Positions 27,260 to 38,627 are shown, counted from the stretch's first letter. The stretch is DNA of 64,000 bases from Massilibacillus massiliensis (GCF_900086705.1 NZ_LT575483.1:559166-623165); one strand, 5' to 3'. Program-made: numbers and translations. Notes: a model not told the origin generated them from the sequence alone.

Positions 27260-27883
27260 CTATTCTACCAAAACACCGCCAATAACGTCAAGTAAAAATG
27301 AACGCCCTTCACTTTTTAATGATGAATAAGGTAATACATCTAACTCCGGCACACCCAGGCACTTCTTAATTTGTGCAATATTTTTTTGCACTTGATTTTT
27401 ACTTAATTTATCCGATTTAGTTGCAATAATCAATACCGGCAGTTGATGCTTTACCAGCCAGCGGAACATATCAATATCGCTTTCCATCGGCGCATGCCGG
27501 ATATCGATTAACTGGCAAACAAACTGTAACTGCTCTGATTTTATTAAGTACTCATCGATAAATTTAGCCCAACGGATTCGATTCTCTTTTCCGGTTTTCG
27601 CATATCCATACCCGGGCAAATCAACTAAATAAAAATCTCTACGTTCTTCTTCCTTTGATAATTTTGCACTCAATTCATAATAGTTAATCGTTTGCGTTTT
27701 ACCCGGAGTCCCACTGACTCTGGCTAAACCACCAACACGACTCAAAGAATTAATCAACGAAGATTTTCCAACATTAGATCTTCCAATAAATACAATCTCT
27801 TTTAATTTTCGTTCAGGATATTGATCCGCTCGTACGGCAGATGCAATATATTTTGCCTGTGTAATGATAACTTCTTCATTCAT
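27260..27883 (-). CDS. engB: Ribosome biogenesis GTPase EngB (YsxC/YihA)
   Basis: This GTPase helps assemble the 50S subunit. The 207-residue protein has G1 [11 protein letters not shown]2 [10 protein letters not shown]3 DLPGYG and G4 TKSDK in the usual order. The start overlaps the end of lon by 8 bp and GAAGGAAG precedes ATG; the lon-engB pair is common in Firmicutes. Confidence 0.97.
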   Translation of the reverse strand: MNEEVIITQAKYIASAVRADQYPERKLKEIVFIGRSNVGKSSLINSLSRVGGLARVSGTPGKTQTINYYELSAKLSKEEERRDFYLVDLPGYGYAKTGKENRIRWAKFIDEYLIKSEQLQFVCQLIDIRHAPMESDIDMFRWLVKHQLPVLIIATKSDKLSKNQVQKNIAQIKKCLGVPELDVLPYSSLKSEGRSFLLDVIGGVLVE

Positions 27884-30197
27884 CTTCCTTCACCAATGCG
27901 CATTCCAAAACTTCATCCATATGATCCACTAATATAAATTCCAAATTACGTTTCACATTTGCCGGTATCTCATCCATATCACGTTTGTTTTCTTTTGGCA
28001 AAATAATTGTTTTGATTCCCATACGATGTGCAGCTAACACTTTTTCTTTCAACCCACCAATTGGCAATACTCTGCCGCGTAAAGTAATTTCTCCTGTCAT
28101 CGCAACATCACTGCGCACTTTCCTACCAGTCAATGCTGATACGACAGCTGTCGCCATTGTAATCCCCGCTGATGGGCCATCTTTAGGAATCGCACCTTCT
28201 GGCAAATGAATGTGAATATCCTGATTTTCATAAAAATCACTTTCAATGTTTAGTTCCTCTGCCCGGCTTCTAATATAACTCATGCCGGCTTGCGCAGACT
28301 CACGCATGACGTCACCCAATTGACCAGTTAAAATCAATTTCCCTTTACCTTTTAAAACTGTAACTTCGGTCGGCAATACATCCCCGCCAACTTCCGTCCA
28401 GGCAAGCCCCGTACTTACACCTACCTGATGCTCTTCCTCAGCTTTACGATGCGTAAACTTTGCAGCACCAAGAAAAGTATGCAAATTCTGCGCCGTAACT
28501 TTTACAGTCTTTTTATCTTTTTGAACAATTTGGCGTGCTACTTTGCGGCATACAGTGGCAATTGTACGTTCTAAACTACGAACCCCCGCTTCACGCGTAT
28601 ATTCAGAAATTAATTTTTGAATTGTAGAATCACTAAGCGTTAATTGTTTCTCATTTAAACCATGCTCTTTGCGTTGCTTATCCACTAAATAACGTTTCGC
28701 AATTTCGATTTTTTCCTCTTCCGTATAACCAGGAATTTGGATAATCTCCATACGATCACGCAATGGTCTAGGGATATTATGCATACCATTGGCAGTTACA
28801 ATCCATAAAACTTTAGATAAATCGTAAGGAAGTTCAAGATAATGATCACTAAAACTATTATTTTGCTCCGGATCTAGTACCTCCAGCAAAGCAGCAGAAG
28901 GATCTCCTTTAAAATCAGCATTCATTTTATCAATTTCGTCTAATAAGAAAACTGGATTTTTACTCCCCGCTGTTTTCATTCCTTGAACAATCCGCCCAGG
29001 CAATGCGCCAACATAGGTTCTGCGATGACCGCGTATTTCCGCCTCATCACGTACTCCCCCCAGAGAAATACGCACAAAATTCCTTTCCATAGCTCTTGCT
29101 ACCGAACGCGCCAAGGATGTCTTTCCTACGCCGGGAGGTCCCACTAAACAAAGAATAGGTCCTTTTAAATGATTCGCAAGCTTTCTGATCGATAAATATT
29201 CTAAAATACGCTCTTTTACCTTTTCCAGACCATAATGGTCAGCATCCAAAATCTCTTCTGCAATACCAATATCAAGTCGATCCTCACTTATTTTTTCCCA
29301 AGGTAAAGATAATACCCAATCAATGTACGTACGAATTACGCCCGTTTCAGCCGACATGCTTGACATCTTTTCCAAACGGCTAATTTCTTTCTGCACTTTT
29401 TCCTTTACATTTTCCGGATAATGTTCTTCTTCCAAACGCTTTTTATATTCTTCTATTTCACTGGTTTTATCATCTTTCTCCCCAAGCTCTTTTTGAATCG
29501 CCTTCAATTGTTCGCGCAAATAGTATTCTTTTTGTGTTTTTTCCATTTGCGTTCTTACTCGGCCACTAATTTTACGTTCAATTTCCAAGATTTCCATCTC
29601 ACGACTAAGAATTTCACAGACTTTTTCAAGACGATCCTTTACATCAATCGCATCAAGCAAAGCTTGTTTATCTTCTATTTTCAAGGATAAGTGACTGGCG
29701 ATTAGATCGCATAAACGTCCCGCTTCTTCAATTACCACCACTGAAACCAATGTTTCCGGCGGAATTTTTTTACTTAATTTAACCCATTGCTCAAATTGAT
29801 TTACCACAGCACGCATCAAAGCTTCGACTTCTAATGAATGATCCGTTTCATCTTCAAATACATCAACGTCAACTTCATAATAGTTGTCATGCTGCTCTAT
29901 ATAGCTTTTAATTTTAGCACGGTTTAATCCTTCTACTAAAACACGAATCGTACCCCCAGGTAACTTCAATAATTGTTTTACCTCAGCTACTGTACCGATT
30001 CGAAATATTTCATCTTGCGTTGGATTATCAATTTCTGCATTTTTTTGTGCCGAAAGCATAATCATTCTATCTTGCACCATAGCCTCTTCGAGAGCAGCTA
30101 CAGATTTTTCACGACCTACATCCAAATGTATAATCATATATGGGAAAACCATAATTCCCCTTAATGGCAATAATGGTATTTTTCGATTTTTAATCAT
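27876..30197 (-). CDS. lon: ATP-dependent protease Lon (LonA)
   Basis: The 773-residue cytoplasmic protease has an N-terminal LON substrate domain, a coiled-coil region, an AAA+ module with Walker [12 protein letters not shown] and Walker [10 protein letters not shown], and the protease domain with the catalytic serine in PKDGPSAGI and lysine in [13 protein letters not shown] at 30197 follows GGAGGCG; the upstream start at 30227 would include this site. It follows lonB, with a strong terminator between them. Confidence 0.97.
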   Translation of the reverse strand: MIKNRKIPLLPLRGIMVFPYMIIHLDVGREKSVAALEEAMVQDRMIMLSAQKNAEIDNPTQDEIFRIGTVAEVKQLLKLPGGTIRVLVEGLNRAKIKSYIEQHDNYYEVDVDVFEDETDHSLEVEALMRAVVNQFEQWVKLSKKIPPETLVSVVVIEEAGRLCDLIASHLSLKIEDKQALLDAIDVKDRLEKVCEILSREMEILEIERKISGRVRTQMEKTQKEYYLREQLKAIQKELGEKDDKTSEIEEYKKRLEEEHYPENVKEKVQKEISRLEKMSSMSAETGVIRTYIDWVLSLPWEKISEDRLDIGIAEEILDADHYGLEKVKERILEYLSIRKLANHLKGPILCLVGPPGVGKTSLARSVARAMERNFVRISLGGVRDEAEIRGHRRTYVGALPGRIVQGMKTAGSKNPVFLLDEIDKMNADFKGDPSAALLEVLDPEQNNSFSDHYLELPYDLSKVLWIVTANGMHNIPRPLRDRMEIIQIPGYTEEEKIEIAKRYLVDKQRKEHGLNEKQLTLSDSTIQKLISEYTREAGVRSLERTIATVCRKVARQIVQKDKKTVKVTAQNLHTFLGAAKFTHRKAEEEHQVGVSTGLAWTEVGGDVLPTEVTVLKGKGKLILTGQLGDVMRESAQAGMSYIRSRAEELNIESDFYENQDIHIHLPEGAIPKDGPSAGITMATAVVSALTGRKVRSDVAMTGEITLRGRVLPIGGLKEKVLAAHRMGIKTIILPKENKRDMDEIPANVKRNLEFILVDHMDEVLECALVKEDE

Positions 30198-30306
30198 TAA
30201 AACGCCTCCTTCTTTTTCTAGTTTCAACTTTAGTCATACTAAATATTCTTATATTCTAAAAGAACGACTAAAATCCTTTTTAATTCACAGTAATAACAAA
30301 AAAATA

Positions 30307-30359
30307 GCTAAATATCGCCAGAAAAATTTCCAAATTAGAATTTTTCTACCATATTTAGC
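30307..30359 (-). terminator. Terminator after lonB
   Basis: Two collinear stems, GCTAAATAT/ATATTTAGC and AGAAAAATT/AATTTTTCT, share one axis with a small internal loop, followed on the minus strand by TATTTTTTTG. Confidence 0.85.
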
Positions 30360-30382
30360 CATAATTTTTCTATCATCAGCGT

Positions 30383-32074
30383 CTACATATGTACCGTAGC
30401 ACTTGCTGCTGTTAGTAAATCATTCTGCGGTACTTTTGATTTGACGCCTTCTTGCATTGTACTCGAAATAGATGCCAATTGAATCGCCTCATCCAAAGTT
30501 TCGATTCCGATCACTTCGATGCCATAGTTTTCATATAACATTTGCATATTTGCTTTAGGAATCAACACCTTTTGCGCACCAGCCTGCTTAGCAGCGCTAA
30601 TTTTAGCACATACACCGCCAACAGGATGAATAAGCCCGCGAATAGAGATTTCACCTGTCATTGCAATTGTATTATTAATTGGGATTTTATGAATCGCCGA
30701 ATAAATTGCTATGGCTATGCTCACACCAGCGGATGGTCCATCTACAGGTCCAGCACTTGGGAAATTAACATGAATATTATAGTTTTTAAATTGAATCCCA
30801 TATTGATTTGCCAAAACCGTTATTACATTTTCAACCGACTCTTTTGCCATACTTTTTCGATGGATCGTGTGCCCCGGTGAAGCAATCTCTTCTTCTTCAA
30901 CAACCCCTGTAACGACCAAGGTTCCATTACCAAATTGATTTTCCACAGCGCACGCTTCTACTTCCATCACTGCACCTAAATTTGCACCATATACGGCAAG
31001 TCCATTGACAAAACCGATCTGTGGTTTAGAGGCAATTTTTTTATCACATCTTGGATTATACTGTCCAAAATTTACAACCCATTCTACATCAGCTGCTCTG
31101 ACAACTTTAGAGCTTTCATTGATCGCTGCGCCTGTTGCAATCTGAACAATATTCACAGCGTCACGCCCATTCATGGCATACTTTTCAATGACTTCAATCG
31201 CACTCTCCTCAAAATCCGAAGCAATTTTCTGGAAAGCATTGCGAGCAATTACCCCGACTTCGTCTGGCAGTAGTTGCCTGAAAAAGATTTCTACGCATCT
31301 AGATCGAATTGCTGCTGGAATCTCTTGCGGAAGCCTGGTCGTTGCCGCAACAAGACGAAAATCTGCGGGTAATCCATTTTGAAAGATATCATGGATATAA
31401 TTTGGGATATTGGTATCTTCACTGTTATAGTAGGAACTTTCTAAAAATACTTTACGATCTTCTAATACTTTTAGCAGCTTATTCATCTGAATCGAATGCA
31501 ATTCACCAATCTCATCGATAAATAAAATTCCACCATGTGCCTTTGTAACTGCGCCTGCTTTCGGTTGTGGTACACCAGCTATACCTAATGCACCAGCTCC
31601 CTGATAAATTGGATCATGCACTGTACCAATCAGTGGATCTGCAATGCCTCGCTCATCAAATCTAGCTGTTGTAGCATCCAACTCAATGAACTTAGCATCT
31701 CTGGCAAACGGAGATGTGGTATAACATTTAGCTTCTTCTAACACCAGTCTAGCCGCCGCCGTTTTTCCAACACCTGGTGGTCCGTAAATAATCACATGCT
31801 GTGGATTTGCTCCGCAAAGCGCTGCACGCAGTGCTTTAATTCCCTCATCTTGTCCGATAATTTCGTAAAAATGACTGGGTCTAGTTTTTTCTGATAATGG
31901 TTCAGTTAGAGAAATATCACGCAATTTCTGTAATTTATCCATTTCTTTTTTTGCTTCACGGTGAATAGCAGTCTTATTTCCTTGCTGTGATTTAAGTAAT
32001 GAAAAGAAATATAGCCCTATTACAATTACAAAAAATAATTGAATAAAAGTAATTGCATTCATTGCATAATCCAA
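30383..32074 (-). CDS. lonB: Lon-like protease LonB (sporulation type)
   Basis: The 563-residue protein has an N-terminal membrane helix (about residues 5-25), an AAA+ module with [13 protein letters not shown] and GGILFIDEIGELH, and a Lon protease domain with PVDGPSAGVSIA (Ser) and CAKISAAKQAGA (Lys). In Bacillus LonB acts in the forespore; its presence suggests a spore former. The TTG at 32074 lies 9 bases after AGGAGG; the frame from TTG 32095 would contain that site, and an ATG at 32062 is possible. It sits between clpX and lon. Confidence 0.92.
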   Translation of the reverse strand: MDYAMNAITFIQLFFVIVIGLYFFSLLKSQQGNKTAIHREAKKEMDKLQKLRDISLTEPLSEKTRPSHFYEIIGQDEGIKALRAALCGANPQHVIIYGPPGVGKTAAARLVLEEAKCYTTSPFARDAKFIELDATTARFDERGIADPLIGTVHDPIYQGAGALGIAGVPQPKAGAVTKAHGGILFIDEIGELHSIQMNKLLKVLEDRKVFLESSYYNSEDTNIPNYIHDIFQNGLPADFRLVAATTRLPQEIPAAIRSRCVEIFFRQLLPDEVGVIARNAFQKIASDFEESAIEVIEKYAMNGRDAVNIVQIATGAAINESSKVVRAADVEWVVNFGQYNPRCDKKIASKPQIGFVNGLAVYGANLGAVMEVEACAVENQFGNGTLVVTGVVEEEEIASPGHTIHRKSMAKESVENVITVLANQYGIQFKNYNIHVNFPSAGPVDGPSAGVSIAIAIYSAIHKIPINNTIAMTGEISIRGLIHPVGGVCAKISAAKQAGAQKVLIPKANMQMLYENYGIEVIGIETLDEAIQLASISSTMQEGVKSKVPQNDLLTAASATVHM

Positions 32075-32167
32075 CGAAAAAAACCTCCTTTTCAATCAAT
32101 TTACTATTGTTACATTTTTTATTATTGACGAAGAAGTTTTTTTTATCCTGAGAAAAATTTACTAAAA

Positions 32168-32195
32168 AAACTGGAAGGCTTACGCCTTCCAGTTT
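32168..32195 (-). terminator. Terminator after clpX
   Basis: AAACTGGAAGGC (32168-32179) pairs perfectly with 32184-32195 around a 4-base loop. The stem includes part of the clpX stop codon and is followed by a T run on the minus strand. Confidence 0.9.
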
Positions 32196-33453
32196 ATGCA
32201 GATGCTTCTTTTTTATTTTTTGATTTTGTCGTTGTTAAACGAGGCTCTTCGCTATTTAAAATAACTTCTTTTGTGACTGTACATTTTGTTACATCAGTTC
32301 TCGATGGAACCTCGTACATAACATTACACATCACAGACTCGATAATAGATCGAAGCCCACGTGCACCGGTATTACGCTTTAACGCTTCCTTAGCAATTGC
32401 TTTCAGCGCATCTTCCTCAAAATCAAGTTTTACATTATCCATTTCAAGGAATTTTTGATACTGTTTCACAAGTGCATTCTTTGGTTTCAGCAAAATGCTA
32501 ACAAGTGCATCTTCATCTAATGCATCTAAAGTAACGACGACTGGCAAACGCCCAACGAATTCAGGGATCAGTCCTATTTTAAGCAGATCGCCCGGAAGCA
32601 CTGCTTTTAGAACTTCGCCAATCTTCTTTTCTTCTTTACTTTTTATTTCTGCACCAAATCCTAATGTCTTCTTGCCGGTACGCGCACTAATAATCTTTTC
32701 AATGCCATCAAACGCACCACCACAAATAAATAGTATATTGGTGGTATCAATTTGAATAAACTCTTGATGCGGGTGTTTGCGTCCTCCCTGCGGCGGAACA
32801 CTTGCAACCGTTCCTTCTAATATCTTAAGCAGGGCTTGCTGAACACCTTCACCAGAAACATCTCTGGTAATAGAAGGATTTTCTGATTTACGTGCAATTT
32901 TATCGATCTCATCAATATAGATAATCCCTTTTTCAGCACGTTCTACATCATAATCAGCCGCTTGAATTAGCTTAAGCAAAATATTTTCAACGTCTTCTCC
33001 AACATACCCGGCTTCAGTTAACGAAGTCGCATCAGCAATTGCAAAAGGTACGTTTAAAATCTTTGCTAAAGTTTGTGCAAGTAATGTTTTACCACTGCCC
33101 GTAGGTCCAAGCATCAAAATATTAGATTTCTGTAAATCTACATCATCCATTTTAGTGCCTAGATTAATACGTTTATAATGATTGTAAACAGCTACTGCCA
33201 AACTCTTTTTCGCGGCATCTTGGCCAATGACATATTGATCTAATATATCCTTTATTTCCTTCGGTTTGGGAACTTCCTTTAGTTCGACTTCGACATCACC
33301 ACTAAATTCTTCCTCAATAATTTCGTTGCAAAGCTCTATGCATTCATCACAAATATAAACCCCAGGACCTGCAACTAGTTTTTTTACCTGTTCTTGTAAC
33401 TTACCACAAAACGAACATTTTAGTTGACCTTTTTCATCCCCAAACTTTAACAT
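32194..33453 (-). CDS. clpX: ATP-dependent Clp protease ATP-binding subunit ClpX
   Basis: ClpX unfolds substrates and feeds them to ClpP. The 419-residue protein has the N-terminal zinc domain (CSFCGK...CDECIELC), Walker [16 protein letters not shown], Walker [10 protein letters not shown], and the [19 protein letters not shown] pore/sensor region. It lies 12 bp after clpP with AGAGGTG before ATG. Confidence 0.98.
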   Translation of the reverse strand: MLKFGDEKGQLKCSFCGKLQEQVKKLVAGPGVYICDECIELCNEIIEEEFSGDVEVELKEVPKPKEIKDILDQYVIGQDAAKKSLAVAVYNHYKRINLGTKMDDVDLQKSNILMLGPTGSGKTLLAQTLAKILNVPFAIADATSLTEAGYVGEDVENILLKLIQAADYDVERAEKGIIYIDEIDKIARKSENPSITRDVSGEGVQQALLKILEGTVASVPPQGGRKHPHQEFIQIDTTNILFICGGAFDGIEKIISARTGKKTLGFGAEIKSKEEKKIGEVLKAVLPGDLLKIGLIPEFVGRLPVVVTLDALDEDALVSILLKPKNALVKQYQKFLEMDNVKLDFEEDALKAIAKEALKRNTGARGLRSIIESVMCNVMYEVPSRTDVTKCTVTKEVILNSEEPRLTTTKSKNKKEASA

Positions 33454-33465
33454 GCTATCACCTCT

Positions 33466-34071
33466 CTATTTAGGGCTATCAGTCTTAAGAATCGGACGAG
33501 TAATAACCTCGTCAATAAGACCATACTCTTTAGCTTGCTCACTGGACATGAAGTAATCGCGTTCCGTATCGGCCTGCACCTTTTCACGAGGCTGACCCGT
33601 ATGTTTCATCAAAATATCATTTCCAATTTCACGCAAACGAAGTATTTCTTTTGCTTGAATTTGAATATCCGTAGATTGTCCCTGTGCTCCGCCTAATGGC
33701 TGGTGAATCATAATTCTTGCATACGGAAGCGCATAACGTTTTCCTTTTGCACCAGCTGTTAAAAGAAGCGATCCCATGCTTGCCGCCTGCCCCAGGCAAA
33801 TAGTGGAAACATCTGGTTTTATATACTGCATCGTATCATAAATAGCGAGACCAGCTGTTACTACACCGCCAGGACTATTGACATATAAATGTATATCCTT
33901 ATCCGGGTCCTCTGATTCCAAAAATAATAATTGTGCAATTACAACATTTGCGACATTATCATCAATCGGACCACCAATAAATACAATACGATCTTTTAAT
34001 AAACGAGAGTAGATATCATAAGCACGTTCTCCGCGATTCGATTGTTCTACTACCATAGGTACATAATTCAT
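33466..34071 (-). CDS. clpP: ATP-dependent Clp protease proteolytic subunit ClpP
   Basis: The 201-residue serine protease has the nucleophile in [14 protein letters not shown], histidine in [14 protein letters not shown] and aspartate in TERDYFMS. It forms the chamber used by ClpX. GGGGTGAG precedes ATG. It sits between tig and clpX, a classic order. Confidence 0.98.
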   Translation of the reverse strand: MNYVPMVVEQSNRGERAYDIYSRLLKDRIVFIGGPIDDNVANVVIAQLLFLESEDPDKDIHLYVNSPGGVVTAGLAIYDTMQYIKPDVSTICLGQAASMGSLLLTAGAKGKRYALPYARIMIHQPLGGAQGQSTDIQIQAKEILRLREIGNDILMKHTGQPREKVQADTERDYFMSSEQAKEYGLIDEVITRPILKTDSPK

Positions 34072-34105
34072 AAACTCACCCCGGTTATAAAATTAACCAC
34101 AATGA

Positions 34106-35392
34106 CTATTCAGCAATACTATCAACGATAAGTTTAGCAGCTTTTTTACGTTGAATTGTTGCTACTAAATCGCCAATGCGACCTTGTTCTTGAATAATTT
34201 TTTGTACTTGCAATGCTGTAGCACCATAAGATTTTGCCATTAGCTCAATCTCAGCTTGAATATCAACAGCTTCTACTTTGATTTCTTCCGCTTTTGCAAC
34301 TGCTTCAAGCATTAAATCTGTTTTTACATTCACTGCAGCTGCTTCACGATAATTTTCACGAAGTTTAGCCATATCAAGTTTAGCGTATTCCAAATATTGT
34401 TCCAATTTAAGCCCTTGATTTTGCAAACTGATGCTTAATTCCTCAATCATATGACCAATACGATTTTCAATCATAATTTCCGGAATATCTACAGTTGCAT
34501 TATCACTTGCTAATTTAATTGCTGCACCGCGCATATCATTTTCAGCTTTTTGTTTTGCACTTGTTTCTAATTTATTCTTGATATCAGCTTTTAATTCATC
34601 AACTGTATTAAATGAACTTGTGTCTTTTACAAATTGATCATTTAATTCTGGAAGTTCCTTACGTTTTACATCATTTACTTTCACTTTGAACAATGCGACT
34701 TTACCTGCAAGATTTGGCGCATGATATTCTTCTGGGAAAGTTACATTTACATCGCGTTCTTCACCAGCTTTTGCACCAATCAATTGCTCTTCAAATCCTG
34801 GAATAAAGCTTCCAGAACCGATTTGTAACGGATAACCTTTACCCTCGCCGCCTTCAAATGCTTCGCCATCAACGAAACCTTCAAAATCAATTACTGCAAA
34901 ATCACCATTTTGGATTTCAGCACCTTCAGCTACTACCATTTTAGCTGCATTTTCTAACATTCTATTTACTTGCGCTTCAATTTGTTCTTCTGTAACTTCT
35001 GCAACATTTTCTTCTACTTTTAACCCTTTATATTCACCAAGCGTAATTTCTGGCTTTGCTGTAATGGTCGCCTTAAATACTAAATCTTTGTCTTCGGCTA
35101 AAACGACAACATCAATTTTAGGATTGCCTACTGGTTCAACCTTTTGTTCAGTAAGTGCTTCACTATAGGCTTTCGGAGCGACAATATCAAATGCTTCATC
35201 TAAAATTGCCTGTATACCAACACGCCCCTCTATAATTTTACGCGGCGCTTTCCCTTTACGGAAACCAGGAATATTTATCTTATTAGCAAGTTTAGTGTAA
35301 GCCCTGTCGATTGCCTTACTAACCTCAGCTTGTGGTACTTCAATCTCTAAAATAACTTGATGATTGTCTATTCTTTCCGCAGTAACTTTCAT
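34106..35392 (-). CDS. tig: Trigger factor
   Basis: This ribosome-bound chaperone has prolyl isomerase activity. The 428-residue protein has the ribosome-binding GFRKGKAP loop near residue 45, the FKBP domain (about 160-245, IQNGDFAVIDFEGFVDG) and a helical C-terminal domain. GGGAGGT lies about 10 bases before ATG. It begins the tig-clpP-clpX-lonB-lon-engB protein quality block. Confidence 0.97.
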   Translation of the reverse strand: MKVTAERIDNHQVILEIEVPQAEVSKAIDRAYTKLANKINIPGFRKGKAPRKIIEGRVGIQAILDEAFDIVAPKAYSEALTEQKVEPVGNPKIDVVVLAEDKDLVFKATITAKPEITLGEYKGLKVEENVAEVTEEQIEAQVNRMLENAAKMVVAEGAEIQNGDFAVIDFEGFVDGEAFEGGEGKGYPLQIGSGSFIPGFEEQLIGAKAGEERDVNVTFPEEYHAPNLAGKVALFKVKVNDVKRKELPELNDQFVKDTSSFNTVDELKADIKNKLETSAKQKAENDMRGAAIKLASDNATVDIPEIMIENRIGHMIEELSISLQNQGLKLEQYLEYAKLDMAKLRENYREAAAVNVKTDLMLEAVAKAEEIKVEAVDIQAEIELMAKSYGATALQVQKIIQEQGRIGDLVATIQRKKAAKLIVDSIAE

Positions 35393-35576
35393 TTATACTG
35401 TGACCTCCCGTTTTTTCATACAATTAATTTAATTTTGTGGCTTACCAGTAAACTTCTTTTAAAATGCCTAAATATAACAAAAAGCCTAATACGCCATACA
35501 ATGCATAATACCATAATTATCATTTAAAAACAAGTATTCCACGTAGCGTATATCAATATAAAAGTATACAAAAAAA

Positions 35577-35597
35577 ACCTAGCAAAACCTGCTAGGT
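35577..35597 (-). terminator. Terminator of tRNA-Gly
   Basis: ACCTAGCA (35577-35584) pairs with TGCTAGGT (35590-35597); on the minus strand a run of T follows. It begins 11 bases past the tRNA. Confidence 0.85.
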
Positions 35598-35607
35598 AAA
35601 ATTATCA

Positions 35608-35682
35608 TGGAGCGGAAAACGAGATTCGAACTCGCGACCCCCGCCTTGGCAAGGCGATGCTCTACCACTGAGCTATTTCCGC
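35608..35682 (-). tRNA. tRNA-Gly (anticodon GCC)
   Basis: A 75-base tRNA with encoded CCA: acceptor GCGGAAA, D-arm GCTCAGTGGTAGAGC, anticodon loop TTGCCAA (GCC) and T-arm GGTTCGAATCTC-type loop (GAGTTCGAATCTC). It stands alone with its own terminator. Confidence 0.97.
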
Positions 35683-35870
35683 ATTTATAAACAACACAAT
35701 TATTATACCCTACATCAGCACAATTCGTCAATAATTTTATTAGAACACTACGCAAAAATATAAACAATTCTATCTCCCTTTTCATACAATGCACTTTTTC
35801 GCAAGAAATTGCATAGAATAATTACTATTATACCATCTATTTCTATTTGGTATACAAGGAGGTTGTCTTT

Positions 35871-37097
35871 TTGTATTACAAACTTCACGATCACTGCAAA
35901 ATAGTGAATGGTGCCAAACGCAGTGCAATCTATAATTTAAGAGATGGAAAAGTATATTCGATCAACCAAAGTGCGAAAAATCTATTGACAGACTTAGATA
36001 CCGCAGAACTTTTAACAAATGATACAGTAAATCTGGAGTTAAAAAAATTCTATGATGAACTTACGCAAAAAAATTTAGGCAGTCTTTATTTTTCACCACT
36101 ACCCAAAACCAGAACAAGTGAATTTCCTACTCCTCCAATCACCTTGGATTTCGCCTGGCTTGAAATTAACTCTCGCTGTAACAATCGCTGCCTGCATTGC
36201 TACACCAGCAGCACTAGCGAACCAACTAGCGATGCAGTACTTCCCTTGTCACGATGGCTTACAGTCGTTCATGAACTTCATGATGCAGGCTGTAGCGCAT
36301 TGCAACTTATTGGCGGTGAACCGCTTCTTTATCCATATTGGCGTGATATTATCTTAAAAGCAGAAGAAGAAAAGTTTGACCTTATCGAAATATTTACCAA
36401 TGCAACTTGTATTGATGATGAAATGATTGATTTTTTTCTAGAACATCATTTACACATAGCAACAACGATTTATGCTGACAATTCTGAAGTCCATGATACC
36501 ATCACCCAAAATAAAGGTAGTTTCGATAAAACAATGGCGGCAATACAAAAAATTCTCGCAAAAAAAATTCCGCTCCGCATCGCTTCTATTATTATGAAAC
36601 CAAATGAAGATGAAGCAGAAAATATTATGGAACTATGCAAAACACTAGGCGTAGAAGTAACTCCACCGGACGTGATCCGTCCAACCGGACGCGGAGATAA
36701 CGAAGAACTCCTTCCACTCCATTATCAAAAACCTAAAATCAAACCACCATTTTTCACAAATGAAATCGAATTTCACAACGCTAGTATCTTTCACCCTTGT
36801 CTCGCTGGTAAAATCGCCATTACCGAAACAGGCGATGTATTACCGTGTATTTTCGCACGTCAAATTCATTACGGTAATATTGCCAATGTTTCATTGCAAG
36901 AAATTTTACAAAATAAACAACTACTGACATGCTGGCATACGACGAAAGATCAGATTCATAAATGTAAAGATTGCGAATATCGTTATGCGTGTGCTGACTG
37001 TAGGCCATTAGCACAAAGCAATGATGAGCAGAATGATTGGTACGCAGAACCAAAGAATTGCAGTTACAATCCATATACAGGAATATGGCAATCCTAG
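35871..37097 (+). CDS. Orphan radical SAM/SPASM protein (peptide-maturase type)
   Basis: The 408-residue protein has a PqqD-like N-terminal segment (VNGAKRSAIYNLRDGKVYSI), the radical SAM motif CNNRCLHCYTS near residue 105, a GGEPLLYP loop, and a C-terminal SPASM domain with cysteines in FHPCLAGK, VLPCIFA and CKDCEYRYACADC. The end reads YNPYTGIW. This layout is seen in enzymes that modify ribosomal peptides, for example the grasp-with-SPASM type. No precursor peptide, protease or exporter is adjacent. TTG at 35871 lies 8 bases after AGGAGG; the frame from 35847 would include it. Substrate unknown. Confidence 0.85.
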   Translation: MYYKLHDHCKIVNGAKRSAIYNLRDGKVYSINQSAKNLLTDLDTAELLTNDTVNLELKKFYDELTQKNLGSLYFSPLPKTRTSEFPTPPITLDFAWLEINSRCNNRCLHCYTSSTSEPTSDAVLPLSRWLTVVHELHDAGCSALQLIGGEPLLYPYWRDIILKAEEEKFDLIEIFTNATCIDDEMIDFFLEHHLHIATTIYADNSEVHDTITQNKGSFDKTMAAIQKILAKKIPLRIASIIMKPNEDEAENIMELCKTLGVEVTPPDVIRPTGRGDNEELLPLHYQKPKIKPPFFTNEIEFHNASIFHPCLAGKIAITETGDVLPCIFARQIHYGNIANVSLQEILQNKQLLTCWHTTKDQIHKCKDCEYRYACADCRPLAQSNDEQNDWYAEPKNCSYNPYTGIWQS

Positions 37098-37294
37098 CGA
37101 CAAACTTCCCTACCCCTCGTACCTTACGCTCGCGATACGCTACATCCAGTACATCTATGTATTTCTCGAAAATACGACGTATTTGCCCATTTTCCCGTAA
37201 AATTAGCCTTTTTAATATCATGAAAAAATGTGATATAATGTAAAAAGAATCTTTGTAAAATTTACTAAATCAAAAAAGGAGTGTGGGGCTTACA

Positions 37295-38620
37295 TTGGAC
37301 ACCCCGTCAGTGAGTCTAGAGATCACGATCATAGCTATACTAATTATCATAAATGGACTTTTGGTAATGACTGAAATGTCCGTTATTGAATCTCGCAAAA
37401 ATAAATTAGAAAAATTAGCGGATACCGGTAACACTGGAGCGAAATTCGCTTTGAACATCATCGAAGAACCGACGCGTGTATTATCTTCTACACAAATTGG
37501 AATCACGCTGATCGGCATACTAATCGGAACATTGGCTGGAGAAAAACTAGCACCTGCTTTAGGTAGTTATTTTGAAAAAATCCCTTACGCCGCACCTTAT
37601 GCAGACATAACTGCGTTGCTGCTCATTGTTGCAGTCATTACCTATATCACGCTAGTTATTGGAGAATTAATTCCTAAAAAAATTGCGACTTATAACCCAG
37701 AACCAATTCTGAGTAAACTTGCCAAGCCACTGCGTTACTTAGAAAAGATAACACAGCCGCTGGTTTCTTTCCTGTCGTTTTCTACGAATTTTACTTTATC
37801 ACTCATCGGTATCAACTCGAAAAAAGAAACTACCATCACCGAGGATGAAATTCGCACCCTGATCGAACAAGGTACGGAAGAAGGTACATTTGAAAAAACT
37901 GAACAAGATATGGTAGATAAAATCTTTCGGCTAAGTGATCAGAAAGCGAGTGCTTTAATGACACCGCGAACTCAAATGATTTGGCTTGATTTAGAAGAAT
38001 CATTAGAACAAAATTTAACAATCATTAATGAAAATCCTGATACAACATTCCCTGTCGCTAAAGACAGTTTAGATGAGTTTGTCGGCATTCTTCATACCAA
38101 AGACTTATTAAAACGATCTCTCGCAGGTGAGTCTATCAACCTGGAAAAATGCATTCATACTCCAATGTTTATCCCTAAATCCATGCCATCATTTAAAGTT
38201 CTTGAAAACTTTCAAGAAACTGGTACACATGAAGCCATTGTGCTTGATGAATTCGGTGGTGTGGTTGGTTTTATCACCATGAAAGATATTGTTTCTGAAG
38301 TCTTAGGTGATATTTCGGCAAATCAAGATCCCGAACCAATACAAATTATTAAACGAGATGAAACGTCTTGGTTAATTGATGGTCTTTTACCAATTGACGA
38401 ATTTAAAGATCATTTTGATTTGGATGAACTACCCGATGAAGATCGCGATCAATACCAAACAATGGGTGGATTTATCACCTCTTATTTAGACTACATTCCA
38501 GTTGCCAGTGAACATTTCATATGGAATGGGTTTAAATTTGAAGTTGTTGACATGGATCGTGTTCGTGTTGATAAAATATTGGTAACAAAGTTACCATCCG
38601 AAGAAAATATTGCGTCCTAA
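37295..38620 (+). CDS. CNNM/HlyC-CorC family membrane protein (DUF21, CBS pair, transporter-associated domain)
   Basis: The 441-residue protein has an N-terminal DUF21 domain with 3-4 membrane segments, two CBS domains (TPRTQMIWLDLEESL; TPMFIPKSMPSFKVL, about residues 205-335) and a C-terminal CorC_HlyC domain (SWLIDGLLPIDEF). Family members are linked to magnesium or cobalt efflux; the name haemolysin is historical. Start is uncertain: TTG at 37295 with GGGG 6 bases upstream, or GTG at 37283. A TATAAT at 37234-37239 is a promoter candidate. It ends at a strong two-way terminator. Confidence 0.85.
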   Translation: MDTPSVSLEITIIAILIIINGLLVMTEMSVIESRKNKLEKLADTGNTGAKFALNIIEEPTRVLSSTQIGITLIGILIGTLAGEKLAPALGSYFEKIPYAAPYADITALLLIVAVITYITLVIGELIPKKIATYNPEPILSKLAKPLRYLEKITQPLVSFLSFSTNFTLSLIGINSKKETTITEDEIRTLIEQGTEEGTFEKTEQDMVDKIFRLSDQKASALMTPRTQMIWLDLEESLEQNLTIINENPDTTFPVAKDSLDEFVGILHTKDLLKRSLAGESINLEKCIHTPMFIPKSMPSFKVLENFQETGTHEAIVLDEFGGVVGFITMKDIVSEVLGDISANQDPEPIQIIKRDETSWLIDGLLPIDEFKDHFDLDELPDEDRDQYQTMGGFITSYLDYIPVASEHFIWNGFKFEVVDMDRVRVDKILVTKLPSEENIAS

Positions 38621-38627
38621 AATATTA

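Noticed and set aside
36820-37221. Minus-strand frame of 133 codons over the end of the radical SAM gene
   Set aside because: Antisense to a gene with clear SPASM cysteines; composition and lack of ribosome site argue against coding.
37145-37243. Short ORF after the radical SAM gene as precursor peptide
   Set aside because: A 28-codon frame from an internal ATG lacks a ribosome site and carries no typical leader or core pattern.
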